DNA from: an uncultured Pelagibacteraceae bacterium
Lineage (GTDB): Bacteria > Pseudomonadota > Alphaproteobacteria > Pelagibacterales > Pelagibacteraceae
DNA length: 64,000 nucleotides
Direction of reading: 5' to 3'
Assembly: GCA_902521805.1 (NCBI GenBank)
Contig: CABYTL010000002.1
Location: 62,001 to 126,000 of the forward strand
The notes under the pieces are model-generated. The model did not search any database. It worked only from the letters and a program-made list of their open reading frames with translations, and had not been told where the DNA came from. Made by a program: the position numbers and the translations under genes. The number at the start of each line of letters is the position of its first letter. The stretch's first letter is position 1. This document shows positions 17,630-31,889 of this stretch, piece by piece.

Positions 17630-18349
17630 ATGAGAGTTGAAATTATACCCTGCCTTGAAGATAATTACAGTTATTTAATAATTGATGGTAAAACAAATTC
17701 TGCTTGCGTAGTAGATCCAGGTGAGTCATCTCCCATAATTAATTATTTAAAAAATAAAGATATAAATTTGAAATATATTCTAAATACACATCACCATTAT
17801 GATCACATCGGAGGCAATAAAGATTTAAAAAAAAAATTTAGATCGAAGGTCGTTGGATATAAAAGAGATAAAAATAGAATCCCAGAAATGGACATTTTAT
17901 TAGAAGATGGTCAACTTTGGAAAGCTGAAAACTTTATAGCAAAAATATTTCATGTACCAGGGCATACATCTAATCATATATGTTTTCATTTTTTTCGAGA
18001 CAAATTTGTTTTCACAGGAGACACCTTATTTTCTCTTGGTTGTGGAAGAATTTTTGAAGGTACAAACCAAGAAATGTTTAACTCTTTAAGAAAAATTAAA
18101 TCATTACCTAAAGAAACTAAAATATATTGCGGACATGAATATACACTGAATAATTCAAAATTTTGTATAGCTCACGATCCAAATAATTTATATTTAAAAA
18201 ATAGAATAGAGAATATAAAGCAACTAATTAAAAATGGTTTGCCTACTATTCCATCAACAATAAAAGATGAATTAGATTGCAATATATTTTTAAGATTAGA
18301 TGATTTAGAAAGTTTCACAAAATTGAGAGATTTAAAGGATAATTTCTAA
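17630..18349 (+). CDS. gloB: Hydroxyacylglutathione hydrolase (glyoxalase II)
   Basis: GloB hydrolyses S-lactoylglutathione to lactate and glutathione, the second step of methylglyoxal detoxification. The 239-residue metallo-beta-lactamase-fold protein has THHHYDHIGG (53-62), the metal ligands in VPGHTSNHICF and FTGDTLFSLGCGRIFEGT, and CGHEYTLNN. The C-terminal glutathione-binding region is present, including KNRIENI. It follows metW by 1 base. No glyoxalase I gene is in the window. Confidence 0.95.
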   Translation: MRVEIIPCLEDNYSYLIIDGKTNSACVVDPGESSPIINYLKNKDINLKYILNTHHHYDHIGGNKDLKKKFRSKVVGYKRDKNRIPEMDILLEDGQLWKAENFIAKIFHVPGHTSNHICFHFFRDKFVFTGDTLFSLGCGRIFEGTNQEMFNSLRKIKSLPKETKIYCGHEYTLNNSKFCIAHDPNNLYLKNRIENIKQLIKNGLPTIPSTIKDELDCNIFLRLDDLESFTKLRDLKDNF

Positions 18350-18359
18350 GTTATTCAGC

Positions 18360-18387
18360 TTGACTATATAGAGGCTAGAACTATATT
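18360..18387 (+). promoter_or_regulatory. Probable promoter for rplU-rpmA-obgE
   Basis: TTGACT (18360-18365) and TATATT (18382-18387) are separated by 16 bases in the 65-base gap after gloB, 27 bases before the rplU start. The match to sigma-70 boxes is good for this AT-rich DNA, though chance matches are common here. Confidence 0.5.
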
Positions 18388-18414
18388 GCCTTAACAAATT
18401 TAACAACAAATACT

Positions 18415-18816
18415 ATGTCTTACGCAGTAATACAAACAGGTGGCAAACAATATAAAGTTAAAGCTGGTGAAATTTTAAAAATTGAAAAATTACCAGATTC
18501 TAAATCTAATACAAAAGTAGAATTTAAAGAAATATTGGCCTACGGAGATGACAAAATGATAGAGTTGGGTTCACCTATAATTTCTGGAGCAAAAGTTGAG
18601 GCTGACTTAATCAAGAATAGTAAAAATAGAACAATATTAATTTTTAAGAAAAGAAGAAGGCATAATTCAAGAAGAAAAAACGGTCATAGACAACAATATT
18701 CTATGATTAAAATAGTCAAAATATTTTCAAAAGATGGTAAAGTCTTATCTGAAAATGAAAGAAAAAAAGTGCCTATTAAAAATATAGATATTAATGAAAA
18801 AGATAAAAAAAAATAA
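18415..18816 (+). CDS. rplU: 50S ribosomal protein L21
   Basis: L21 is a large-subunit protein. The opening MSYAVIQTGGKQYKVKAGE and the basic KKRRRHNSRRKNGHRQQYS block are diagnostic. At 133 residues it is about 30 longer than E. coli L21, with an extra lysine- and asparagine-rich C-terminal tail (from about residue 100 on). L27 follows 11 bases later and then obgE, the classic L21-L27-Obg order. Confidence 0.97.
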   Translation: MSYAVIQTGGKQYKVKAGEILKIEKLPDSKSNTKVEFKEILAYGDDKMIELGSPIISGAKVEADLIKNSKNRTILIFKKRRRHNSRRKNGHRQQYSMIKIVKIFSKDGKVLSENERKKVPIKNIDINEKDKKK

Positions 18817-18827
18817 TTAGGTAAACT

Positions 18828-19082
18828 ATGGCAACAAAAAAAGCAGGTGGGTCTTCGAGAAATGGTCGAGATAGCGCTGGAAGAAGACTTGGTGTAAAAA
18901 AATACGGTGGACAAACTGTTATACCTGGAAACATAATTGTTCGTCAACGAGGTACAAAAATATTTCCTGGAGAAAATGTCGGTATGGGGAAAGATCACTC
19001 TATTTTCTCAATTATTAAAGGGAAAGTTGTTTTTAAAAAAACAAAAGCAGATAGAACTTTTGTTTCTGTAAAACCCAATTAA
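18828..19082 (+). CDS. rpmA: 50S ribosomal protein L27
   Basis: This 84-residue protein reaches the peptidyl transferase centre through its N-terminal tail. The start [20 protein letters not shown] and [18 protein letters not shown] are diagnostic. There is no cleavable N-terminal extension of the kind seen in Firmicutes. It lies between rplU and obgE in one probable transcript. Confidence 0.98.
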   Translation: MATKKAGGSSRNGRDSAGRRLGVKKYGGQTVIPGNIIVRQRGTKIFPGENVGMGKDHSIFSIIKGKVVFKKTKADRTFVSVKPN

Positions 19083-19085
19083 TAG

Positions 19086-21188
<2,103 letters not shown>

Positions 21189-21189
<1 letters not shown>

Positions 21190-22439
21190 TGAAAAATTAT
21201 TTACTTAATTTCGGAAAAAAAGCAAAAAAAGCATCTTATAAATCTTTAACATCAGATAAAAAAAATAAGGTTTTAAAAGACTATTGTGTTTTACTTTCAA
21301 AAAACAAATTAAAGATTATTTTCGAAAACAAAAAAGACCTCAAACTGGCAAAAGAAAAAAAATTAAAAGAAAATATAATCGAAAGACTTTTAATTGATCA
21401 AAAAAAAGTATCTGAAATTATAAATTCTATTAAAAAAATTATAAAATTTAAAGATCCTATAAATCTAACTTTAGAGAAATGGAAAAGGCCAAATGGATTA
21501 ACAATTGAAAAAAAAACAACCTCCATTGGTGTAGTTGCAGTAATTTATGAAAGTAGACCAAATGTAACATCAGATGTTGCTGCTCTTTGTTTTAAATCAG
21601 GAAATCCTGTAATCCTTAAAGGAGGATCTGAGGCATATTACTCAAATAAAGTATTTGCTAATATGTTTAGAAAAGCATTAAAGAAAAACAATGTGGATGA
21701 AAATTTTGTTCAATTCATTGATTTTAAAAATAGAAAAGTAGTCGATTTTTTACTTACTAAAATGGTAAAATATATTGATGTTATAATTCCAAGAGGTGGT
21801 AAGGGACTGGTAAAAAAAGTTCAGGATTTATCGAAAATACCTATCATTGGTCATCTTGAAGGCATATGTCACACCTATATAGATAAAAAAGCAAATTTAT
21901 CGATGGCAAAAAGTGTAACTTTAAATGCTAAATTAAGAAACACAGCGATATGCGGTGCAACAGAAACAATATTACTTCATCAAGATACATTGAAAAAGTT
22001 CTGCAATCCAATTTTATCTAATCTTGAAAATAATGGTTGTAAAATAATTGGGGACAGCAAAATTAAAAAAATTTATAAGGGAAAAATTAAGGCTGCTAAA
22101 AAAAGTGATTGGTCAAAAGAATATCTTGCATCAACAATATCAGTAAAATCTGTAAGAAATCTCAATGAAGCAATTTATCATATTAATAAATATGGGACAA
22201 TGCATACTGATGCTATTATCACTTCTGATAAAAAATCAGCAAAAAAATTTTTAAAAAAAGTAAAAAGTTCAATATCTATGCATAACACTTCAACCCAGTT
22301 TGCAGATGGTGGAGAGTTTGGTTTTGGTGGAGAAGTAGGAATTTCTACAAATACTCTTCCACCACGAGGTCCTGTAGGTCTCAATCAACTCGTTTCTTAT
22401 AAATATCAAGTTTCTAGTAATGGTAAAATTAGAAAATAA
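21189..22439 (+). CDS. proA: Gamma-glutamyl phosphate reductase
   Basis: ProA reduces glutamyl phosphate with NADPH to the semialdehyde in proline synthesis. The 416-residue aldehyde dehydrogenase-fold protein shows IGVVAVIYESRPNVTSDVAA, the catalytic cysteine region NTAICGATETIL, and the C-terminal TQFADGGEFGFGGEVGIST and RGPVGLNQLVSYKY. It follows proB with a one-base overlap, so the two enzymes are translationally coupled; the labile intermediate fits channelling between them. Its end overlaps nadD by 20 bases. Confidence 0.97.
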
Positions 22440-22959
22440 ATCAAAAAAAAAAGTTAGAATTGGTATCCTGGGAGGAACATTTGACCCTGCACATAAAGGA
22501 CACTTAGCTATATCAGAAAGCGCGTTAAAAATTTTTAGTTTAAAGTCTATTATGTGGGCTGTTACAAATCAAAATCCATTTAAAAAAAAAAGTAAAAATA
22601 ACTTAAAAGAAAGAATAGCTTTTTGTAAAAAAATCATAAAAAAGAACAAGTTGATTAAAGTGAAATATTTTGAAGATATTATTAAATCAAATAAAACTAT
22701 TGATTTAATAAATTTTCTAAACAAAAATAAAAGATATGAATTATTTTTTTTGATTGGTGCTGATAACTTGATTGATTTTCATAAGTGGCATAAATGGGAA
22801 AAAATTCTAAAAAAGTCTAAACTTATTGTTTTTGATCGCCATGGTTATAAAAAAAAATCATTAATTTCAAAGACATATAAGAGCTACGGTAAGAAATACG
22901 TAACATTTCTCAAATTCAACAAGGTCAACATTTCATCTTCTCAATTAAGAAAAATTTGA
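22420..22959 (+). CDS. nadD: Nicotinate-nucleotide adenylyltransferase (short C-terminus)
   Basis: NadD forms NaAD from nicotinate mononucleotide and ATP in NAD synthesis. The nucleotidyltransferase motif GILGGTFDPAHKGHLAIS and LIGADNLIDFHKWHKW are present. The protein has 179 residues and stops directly after the second nucleotide motif (ISSSQLRK), whereas most NadD proteins continue 15-25 residues further. The start could be slightly downstream, since the first ten residues are basic and non-conserved. rsfS follows 17 bases later, a standard pairing. Confidence 0.9.
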   Translation: MVKLENKSKKKVRIGILGGTFDPAHKGHLAISESALKIFSLKSIMWAVTNQNPFKKKSKNNLKERIAFCKKIIKKNKLIKVKYFEDIIKSNKTIDLINFLNKNKRYELFFLIGADNLIDFHKWHKWEKILKKSKLIVFDRHGYKKKSLISKTYKSYGKKYVTFLKFNKVNISSSQLRKI

Positions 22960-22976
22960 TAGTCTTATGGTAATTA

Positions 22977-23327
22977 ATGGATAAAAATTCAGATTTAAAA
23001 GAAATTATAATAAAAACTCTTGATATTAATAAGGCTCACGACATTATAAGTATTGACCTAGAAGACAAAAGCTCAATGGCTGATTATTTAATAATCGCCA
23101 GTGGTACTTCTTCAAGACATATACAGTCATTATCGGAACAAGTTTTAGAAAAATTTCAAGAGAATGGGTTTAAGGACTCTAAAATTGAAGGAAAAGATAG
23201 TAACGAGTGGAAATTAGTTGATGGTATAGATCTTATTGTCCATATTTTTCATCCTGAAAAAAGAAAATTTTATGAATTAGAAAAAATTTGGTCAGAATAT
23301 ATACCAAAAGAAAAGGTAATGATATGA
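22977..23327 (+). CDS. rsfS: Ribosomal silencing factor RsfS (Iojap/DUF143 family)
   Basis: RsfS binds L14 on the 50S subunit and blocks joining with 30S during starvation. The 116-residue protein carries the family blocks DKSSMADYLIIASGTSSRHI and GKDSNEWKLVDGIDLIVHIF. The usual neighbour rlmH is absent; instead ctpA follows with a 4-base ATGA overlap. Starvation control of ribosomes would suit an oligotroph, but this is inference. Confidence 0.95.
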   Translation: MDKNSDLKEIIIKTLDINKAHDIISIDLEDKSSMADYLIIASGTSSRHIQSLSEQVLEKFQENGFKDSKIEGKDSNEWKLVDGIDLIVHIFHPEKRKFYELEKIWSEYIPKEKVMI

Positions 23328-24460
23328 AAAATTATGCAATAATATTTTTTATTATTCAAAGTTTAACGTTTACAACTTTTTCTTTTTCTGCTGATAACGA
23401 TATCTATAAAAAAATTGACCTTTTTGGAGAAGTACTAAAAAAAATTAATGAAGAATATGTAGAAGAGATAAATCAATCTGAAAGTATGGACTCTGCTATC
23501 AATGGTCTTCTTCAGTCATTAGACCCATATTCAGCATACATGTCACCTGAAATATTTAATGAAATGCAGACCGAAACAAGTGGAGAGTTTGGTGGTCTCG
23601 GGATAGAAGTAAGTATGGAGTCAGGAGTAGTAAAAGTGATCTCTCCAATTGATGATACTCCAGCTTCTCGGGCAGGTATCAAAGCTGGGGATTACATAGT
23701 AAAAATTGAGGGAATACAAGTTCAAGGTAAATCTTTAAGTGAGGCTGTCGATTTAATGCGAGGACCAGTTGGTTCCAGTATTGAGCTTACTATAAGAAGA
23801 AGAGGAGAAAATAAAGCTCTTAAGTTTAATATCAAAAGAGAAATTATTGAAATACAATCAGTTAAAGCTGATCTATTAGACAATAATATTGGATATATTA
23901 GACTTACTTCTTTTAATGAAAACAGTAGTCAACAAATTGAGAAAAAAATTAAAGATTTAGAGGAAAATAAAAATATTAAATCCTACATTTTAGATTTAAG
24001 AAATAATCCTGGAGGATTATTATCTCAAGCTATAAGAATAACAGATTTTTTTTTAGATAATGGTGAGATTGTATCAACAAAAAGTAGAAAAGCTTCAGAA
24101 AATAGAAGAATGTTTGCTAAAAAAGGTGATTTAATTAATGGAAAAACTTTAATAGTTTTAATCAACTATGGTTCAGCATCTGCTTCTGAGATAGTAGCCG
24201 GAGCTCTTAAAGATCATAAAAGAGCAATTATCGTAGGAGAAAATAGTTATGGAAAGGGTTCTGTCCAATCAATTATTCCGTTAAAAAATAAAGGAGCGAT
24301 AAGATTAACAGTTGCTAAGTATTATTTACCATCTGGAAAATCTATTTCAGAAGTTGGTGTTAGCCCCGATATTGAAGTAGATGAAGAAGGAAAAAAATTT
24401 AGAATAAAATCAAGTACTGATAATCAGCTAAATTACGCAATAAAACTTTTAAACGGGTAA
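23324..24460 (+). CDS. ctpA: Carboxyl-terminal processing protease (S41 family)
   Basis: CtpA is a periplasmic serine protease that trims or degrades envelope proteins. The 378-residue protein has a signal peptide (MKNYAIIFFIIQSLTFTTFSFSA), a PDZ domain at about 85-165 (GGLGIEVSMESG, AGIKAGDYIVKI, VDLMRGPVGSS), and a catalytic Ser in GSASASEIVAGALKD with the Lys in NSYGKGSVQS. I place the start at the ATG at 23324, overlapping the rsfS stop as ATGA, because it gives a clean signal peptide; an in-frame TTG at 23288 would bury it. Confidence 0.95.
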   Translation: MKNYAIIFFIIQSLTFTTFSFSADNDIYKKIDLFGEVLKKINEEYVEEINQSESMDSAINGLLQSLDPYSAYMSPEIFNEMQTETSGEFGGLGIEVSMESGVVKVISPIDDTPASRAGIKAGDYIVKIEGIQVQGKSLSEAVDLMRGPVGSSIELTIRRRGENKALKFNIKREIIEIQSVKADLLDNNIGYIRLTSFNENSSQQIEKKIKDLEENKNIKSYILDLRNNPGGLLSQAIRITDFFLDNGEIVSTKSRKASENRRMFAKKGDLINGKTLIVLINYGSASASEIVAGALKDHKRAIIVGENSYGKGSVQSIIPLKNKGAIRLTVAKYYLPSGKSISEVGVSPDIEVDEEGKKFRIKSSTDNQLNYAIKLLNG

Positions 24461-24461
24461 C

Positions 24462-24947
24462 ATGAAACAAAAGTATAAAAATTTACCACTTCGGAGTGGT
24501 GTGGGAATAGTTGTACTTAACAAAAACAATGAAGTTTTTGTAGCAAAAAGAATTGATAATCCTAAAAACTTTTGGCAAATGCCTCAAGGAGGAGTTGATG
24601 AGGGTGAAGATCTTTTATCAGCTGCTTATCGTGAATTAGAGGAGGAAACTGGTATAAGAAAAGTTCAATTTATCGATGAGATTGATGGATTTTTTACATA
24701 TTTTCTCCCAAATCACCTGCTAGGTATTATATGGAAAGGGAAATATAAAGGACAAAGACAAAAATGGTTTTTAGTGAGATATACAGGAAACGATGACGAA
24801 ATTAATATTAAAACAAAAAATCCAGAATTCTTAGACTGGAAGTGGGTAAATTTAAAACAAATAACAGAACTAGTGGTAGATTTTAAATTACATGTTTATC
24901 AGGAAGTTCAAAAAAAAGTAAAAAAAATATTAGTTGATAGATCTTAG
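24462..24947 (+). CDS. rppH: RNA pyrophosphohydrolase (Nudix)
   Basis: RppH removes pyrophosphate from mRNA 5' ends and so starts decay; homologues also hydrolyse dinucleoside polyphosphates. The 161-residue protein has RSGVGIVVLNKNNEVFVAKR, the Nudix box GGVDEGEDLLSAAYRELEEE followed by TG, and QKWFLVRYTG. It follows ctpA by 1 base. It overlaps atpC, on the other strand, tail to tail by 18 bases. Confidence 0.94.
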   Translation: MKQKYKNLPLRSGVGIVVLNKNNEVFVAKRIDNPKNFWQMPQGGVDEGEDLLSAAYRELEEETGIRKVQFIDEIDGFFTYFLPNHLLGIIWKGKYKGQRQKWFLVRYTGNDDEINIKTKNPEFLDWKWVNLKQITELVVDFKLHVYQEVQKKVKKILVDRS

Positions 24948-25321
24948 TGCCTCAATTTTTTGATCAGCTAAAAATTTTTCTTGATCACCTAATTCAGATT
25001 TGTTTAGTTCTTCATTAGTTACTTTAATAAGATTATCAATTTTGTCCTTACTTAAGTCTTTTAAATTAAAAATAGAACTTGTTAAAATTGATAAATTATT
25101 GTTTTTAAATTCAATAATTCCATCTTCAACAAAAAATTTTTCCTCATATGATTTTGAGTAAATTGAAATGATACCAGGTTTTAAAAAAGAAATTATTGAA
25201 ATATGGTTTTTTAAAATACCCATATCTCCTTCAAAAGCTGGAACAATTACCTCTATAACATCCTCTTTAATAAAAAATAATTTTTCAGGATTTACTATTT
25301 CAATTTTAAACTCTTCACTCA

Positions 25322-25322
<1 letters not shown>
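24930..25322 (-). CDS. atpC: F1 ATP synthase epsilon subunit
   Basis: Epsilon is the central-stalk regulator of F1. The 130-residue protein has the N-terminal beta sandwich (FKIEIVNPEKLFF, VIVPAFEGDMGILKNHISII) and a short helical C-terminal part. It is the last gene of the F1 operon; its start overlaps the atpD stop by one base (TAATG). Confidence 0.95.
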
Positions 25323-27618
<2,296 letters not shown>

Positions 27619-27624
27619 TTTTTA

Positions 27625-29160
27625 TTATGCTTTAAAGTTTTTTTTAAATTGAGTAATTACTTCTACTAATAGTTTTTCTTTATCTTCTTCAAGTTTTCCT
27701 GAACTTTGAATAGACTCAATTATTTCAGGCTTATCAGATTTGCATTTTTCAATTATTTTAGACTCAAAATCTGCAATATCTTTCAAATCGACATCATCTA
27801 AATAACCTTTAACTCCACAAAAAACAGATACCACTTGCTCTGCGACTGTCAGTGGTGAATATTGTTTTTGTTTTAAAAGTTCAGTCAACTTTGAACCTCT
27901 ATTAAGGAGCTGCTGAGTAGAAGCATCTAAATCTGATCCAAATTGAGCAAAAGCAGCCATTTCTCTATACTGTGCTAACTCAAGTTTCATTGAGCCAGAT
28001 ACTTTTTTCATAGCTTTTGTTTGAGCTGAAGATCCAACTCTCGATACCGATAATCCAACGTTAATTGCTGGTCTAATACCTTGGTTAAAAAGCTCTGTTT
28101 CTAAAAATATTTGTCCATCAGTAATTGAAATTACATTTGTTGGAATAAATGCGGAAACATCACCTCCTTGGGTTTCAATTATTGGAAGAGCTGTTAGTGA
28201 CCCACCACCATGTTCATCGCTAAGTTTTGCTGCTCTTTCTAATAATCTACTATGTAAGTAGAATACATCTCCTGGGTAAGCTTCTCTTCCCGGCGGTCTT
28301 CTTAAAAGAAGAGACATTTGTCTATATGCAACAGCTTGTTTTGATAGATCATCATAAATAATTAACGCATGCATTCCATTATCTCTAAAATATTCACCCA
28401 TGGCACAACCTGTATAAGGAGCTAAAAATTGTAATGGAGCTGAATCTGATGCTGTAGCAGCAACAATAGTTGTATATTCCATTGCACCAGCTTCTTCTAA
28501 AGTTTTTTGGATTTGTCTTACTGTTGATCTTTTTTGACCTACTGCAACATAGATACAATATAATTTTTGTTTCTCATCACCTGACTCATTAATTCTTTTT
28601 TGATTTATAATTGCATCGACAGCAACAGCAGTTTTACCTGTCTGTCTGTCTCCAATAATTAATTCTCTTTGACCTCTTCCGATTGGTACTAAACTATCAA
28701 TTGATTTTAATCCAGTTTGCATTGGCTCACTAACTGATTGTCTTGGTATAATACCAGGGGCCTTAACCTCTACCCTTGTTTTTTTTACACTTCTATCAAG
28801 CGCTCCTTTTCCATCAATTGGATTTCCTAGGCCATCAACTACTCTACCTAAAAGTTCTTTTCCAACTGGTGTATCAACAATATTTCCTGTTCTTTTAACA
28901 ACATCACCTTCTTTAATGTTTCTGTCGTCACCAAAAATTACAACACCAACATTTTCACTTTCCAAGTTAAGAGCCATGCCTTTTGAACCATCAGCAAACT
29001 CAACCATCTCACCAGCCTGAACATTATCTAAGCCATAAATTCTAGCAATACCATCTCCAACAGATAATACCTGACCAACTTCTGTAACCTCAGTTTTTTC
29101 ACTAAAATTTTTAATTTGTTCTTTTAATATTTTTGTAACTTCTGATGGATTAATTTCCAT
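27625..29160 (-). CDS. atpA: F1 ATP synthase alpha subunit
   Basis: Alpha forms the non-catalytic nucleotide sites of F1. The 511-residue protein has P-loop GDRQTGKT (170-177), [20 protein letters not shown], the alpha signature [17 protein letters not shown], and a C-terminal helical domain. It directly follows atpH with no gap. Confidence 0.99.
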   Translation of the reverse strand: MEINPSEVTKILKEQIKNFSEKTEVTEVGQVLSVGDGIARIYGLDNVQAGEMVEFADGSKGMALNLESENVGVVIFGDDRNIKEGDVVKRTGNIVDTPVGKELLGRVVDGLGNPIDGKGALDRSVKKTRVEVKAPGIIPRQSVSEPMQTGLKSIDSLVPIGRGQRELIIGDRQTGKTAVAVDAIINQKRINESGDEKQKLYCIYVAVGQKRSTVRQIQKTLEEAGAMEYTTIVAATASDSAPLQFLAPYTGCAMGEYFRDNGMHALIIYDDLSKQAVAYRQMSLLLRRPPGREAYPGDVFYLHSRLLERAAKLSDEHGGGSLTALPIIETQGGDVSAFIPTNVISITDGQIFLETELFNQGIRPAINVGLSVSRVGSSAQTKAMKKVSGSMKLELAQYREMAAFAQFGSDLDASTQQLLNRGSKLTELLKQKQYSPLTVAEQVVSVFCGVKGYLDDVDLKDIADFESKIIEKCKSDKPEIIESIQSSGKLEEDKEKLLVEVITQFKKNFKA

Positions 29161-29718
29161 TTATGCCTCTATCATTCTGTTTTCAATTTGTTGCAGTTTA
29201 TTTTTAATTGAGGTGTCAAACATAGTGCTTCCAACTTGAAGCACCAAACCTCCTATTAAACTTTTATCATATTTGTAGTTTAATCTTATTTTCGAGCTAA
29301 AATTTTTAGTTAGCTCCTCTGTAATTTTAGTTATTTCATCATTAGATAATTCTTTTGCTGATTTTAATTCTGCTTTAATTTCACCTCTTTTTTTTGAACA
29401 TATCTCTATAAAACTTTTAAGAATTCTCTCTAAAAAAAAGAACCGTCTTTTTTGAATTAAAAAATTTAAAAAATTTTTAAATAAAGTTTCAAATTTATAG
29501 TTTTCCGAGATTGAAGCTATAATCTTTAGTAAATCATCTTGTTTTGTAGTTGGATCTTTAATAAAATTTTTAAAATCTTCACTTGTATTGATTAATCCTA
29601 AGACTGATGAACACTGTTTCTCAATTTGAGTCACCAAATTGCTTTCAATGGATAGCTCATAAAGTGCAAGCGAATATCTTTCTGCAGAAGTTATTGAAAA
29701 TCCTTTGTCTTTGCTCAA
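29161..29718 (-). CDS. atpH: F1 ATP synthase delta subunit
   Basis: Delta joins F1 to the peripheral stalk. The 185-residue protein has an N-terminal helical domain (ITSAERYSLALYELSIESN) and the C-terminal signature LIGGLVLQVGSTMFDTSIKNKL. It starts with TTG at 29718; AGAGGAAC at 29723-29730 gives a good ribosome binding site and no ATG lies near. It opens the F1 operon atpHAGDC. The F0 genes are elsewhere, the usual arrangement in alphaproteobacteria. Confidence 0.95.
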   Translation of the reverse strand: MSKDKGFSITSAERYSLALYELSIESNLVTQIEKQCSSVLGLINTSEDFKNFIKDPTTKQDDLLKIIASISENYKFETLFKNFLNFLIQKRRFFFLERILKSFIEICSKKRGEIKAELKSAKELSNDEITKITEELTKNFSSKIRLNYKYDKSLIGGLVLQVGSTMFDTSIKNKLQQIENRMIEA

Positions 29719-29762
29719 CTTTGTTCCTCTATAATGTTGAAGATTAAATTAAAATCAGGCTT

Positions 29763-29791
29763 TAATTAGCATATGACCTTTATGTCTTCAA
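29763..29791 (-). promoter_or_regulatory. Candidate promoter for the F1 ATP synthase operon
   Basis: Reading the minus strand, TTGAAG (29791-29786) and TAATTA (29768-29763) lie 17 bases apart and about 45 bases before the atpH start. The match is moderate. It is the only paired set I see in the 109-base gap between priA and atpH. Confidence 0.4.
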
Positions 29792-29827
29792 GTAACCGAT
29801 TTGTTAAAAAGGTGTTTTTTTTGGTAA

Positions 29828-31783
29828 TTAATTGAAATTTATGGGGTCAACATCAACTGAAAGTTTTATTCCAGATGCAAACTTATAATTTGGAATAATT
29901 TTAGCAATCGATTTCTGTACTTTCATTGATTTAATTCCTCTTATTAACAATCTTACTCTAAATTTTTTCTTCAACCTAAATATGGGTGCATTTACTGGAC
30001 CCAATACGGTTCCTACAATTTTAGTTTCTATAAAATTTTTAAATCCTAAAGCTTCAGTTTCTAGTTTATGCTCATTTTCGCCTGTGAGAATTAGTGAGAT
30101 AAATCTTTGAAATGGAGGAAGTTTATTTTTTTTTCTAATTTCTAACTCTCTATCTAGAAAAATATTAGGATTTTTATTAGTTATATCATCAATCATTTTT
30201 GTATCATAATTGTATGTTTGAAAATAAACTGTAGCTGGTTTTCCAGTTCTGCCAGCTCTTCCTGAAAGTTGGTGATAAAGATGTAAATTCTTTTCAGCTC
30301 CTCTTAAATCATGTCCTTGTGATGAAAGATCGATGTCAACAACTACAATACAATTTAAACTTGGAAAATGAAATCCTTTTGAAATTAATTGAGTTCCAAC
30401 TAAAATATTAGTCTCATTTTTAATAATTTTATCTAACTTATCCATTGAGTCTTTTTTATTCATTGTATCACTTGAAAAAATTTCAATTTTCTTACCTGGG
30501 AATTTTCTTTTAACTTCGTCCGATATCCTTTCAACTCCAGGACCACTAAAAATAAATTCACAATTTCCCTCTTTTGAACAATCTCTTTTTAAATGAGATT
30601 TATATCCACAGTAATGACAAAGCAAACTACCTTTATTTTTATGATAAACTAAATTGATACTACAGTTTGGACATGAAAAACTTGTGTAACATTTATTACA
30701 TAATACATTTGGTGAAAACCCACGTCTGTTTAAAAAAAATAAAACTTGATCCTTTTTTTCTAAATGAGAATTTACCTTTGTAATAATTTCATTCGATAAC
30801 CAGGACTGCTTTTCTATCTTAGAATTATTTAAATTTATAATTTCATAATTAGGAAGTGATGCATTTTTATATCTCTGATTTAATCTTGATAAACCATACT
30901 TTCCTTTTTTTATATTTTCATATGTTTCAACAGATGGAACTGCAGTTATAAGATTTATTGGAATATTTTCAAATGACGCTCTAGCTATTGCCATATCTCT
31001 TGCATTATAAGTTATCCCCTCATCTTGCTTAAATGACTGATCGTGTTCTTCATCAACAATAATCATTCCAAGTTTTTTAAATGGTAAAAATAAAGACGAT
31101 CTTGCTCCAATTATAACCTGAATTTTTCCATTAGAAATTCCATTCCAAATTATTTCTTTTTTCTTTTTAGAAATTCCTGAATGCCAGACAGCTGGATTAA
31201 AACCAAAATATTCAACAAATTTTTGCTCAAACTGGCCTGTTAATCCTATTTCAGGTAATAATATTAAACCTTGAAAACCTTTCTTTATTATTGATTTTAA
31301 TGCCTCAAAATAAACAAAAGTTTTTCCTGAACCTGTAGTTCCTTGTAAAACATGAACTCTAAATTTGTTATTAAATTTATTCATCGTCTTTAATGATTTC
31401 AGTTGTTCAACAGACAATTCAAATGACTGTTTTTTAATTTTAGTTTTATAATCATCGTATTTTTCGCTTTTAATTTTTTCAATTCCATTATTACTTAATA
31501 AAACAAGTTTTAATGCCAATCCTTTGGGAATTAAGTTATATTGTGAAAACCAATTTAAAAATTTTATTGTATCTTTTTTTAAGGCAGAAATTTTAAGTTT
31601 CTTTAAAATTTTCTTTGTTTTAAAGCTCTTTTTATTATTTTGTTCAAACTCATCCCAGACAACACCTAAAATTTTTGATTTACCAAACGGAACTATAACA
31701 TAATCACCTATTTTTAATTTAAGATCACTCTCATAGGTAAAAGGGTAATTAAATATATTTGGTAATAAAATAGGAAATTTCAT
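29828..31783 (-). CDS. priA: Primosomal protein N' (replication restart helicase)
   Basis: PriA reloads the replisome at stalled forks. The 651-residue protein has a shortened N-terminal DNA-binding domain, helicase motif I GTTGSGKT (148-155), motif II VDEEHDQSFKQ, and a zinc region with CNKC, CPNC and CHYC pairs; the fourth pair reads CSKEGNC, wider than the usual CxxC. The motif VDIDLSSQGHDLRGAEKN and SGRAGRTGKPATV follow. It is shorter than the roughly 730-residue E. coli enzyme. It is divergent from the sugar module and lies upstream of the F1 genes on the same strand. Confidence 0.95.
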   Translation of the reverse strand: MKFPILLPNIFNYPFTYESDLKLKIGDYVIVPFGKSKILGVVWDEFEQNNKKSFKTKKILKKLKISALKKDTIKFLNWFSQYNLIPKGLALKLVLLSNNGIEKIKSEKYDDYKTKIKKQSFELSVEQLKSLKTMNKFNNKFRVHVLQGTTGSGKTFVYFEALKSIIKKGFQGLILLPEIGLTGQFEQKFVEYFGFNPAVWHSGISKKKKEIIWNGISNGKIQVIIGARSSLFLPFKKLGMIIVDEEHDQSFKQDEGITYNARDMAIARASFENIPINLITAVPSVETYENIKKGKYGLSRLNQRYKNASLPNYEIINLNNSKIEKQSWLSNEIITKVNSHLEKKDQVLFFLNRRGFSPNVLCNKCYTSFSCPNCSINLVYHKNKGSLLCHYCGYKSHLKRDCSKEGNCEFIFSGPGVERISDEVKRKFPGKKIEIFSSDTMNKKDSMDKLDKIIKNETNILVGTQLISKGFHFPSLNCIVVVDIDLSSQGHDLRGAEKNLHLYHQLSGRAGRTGKPATVYFQTYNYDTKMIDDITNKNPNIFLDRELEIRKKNKLPPFQRFISLILTGENEHKLETEALGFKNFIETKIVGTVLGPVNAPIFRLKKKFRVRLLIRGIKSMKVQKSIAKIIPNYKFASGIKLSVDVDPINFN

Positions 31784-31889
31784 TTATAAAATTAAACAAT
31801 TATTTTAAACAATAACAATAATTCTAGTAATATTAAATTTTTAGTTTATAAGCTATTTAAATTAACTAATTTAACAATCTGTTTACCAA

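Noticed and set aside
18684..18998. Minus-strand frame opposite rplU and rpmA
   Set aside because: It spans two conserved ribosomal genes in antisense and has serine/phenylalanine-rich noise.
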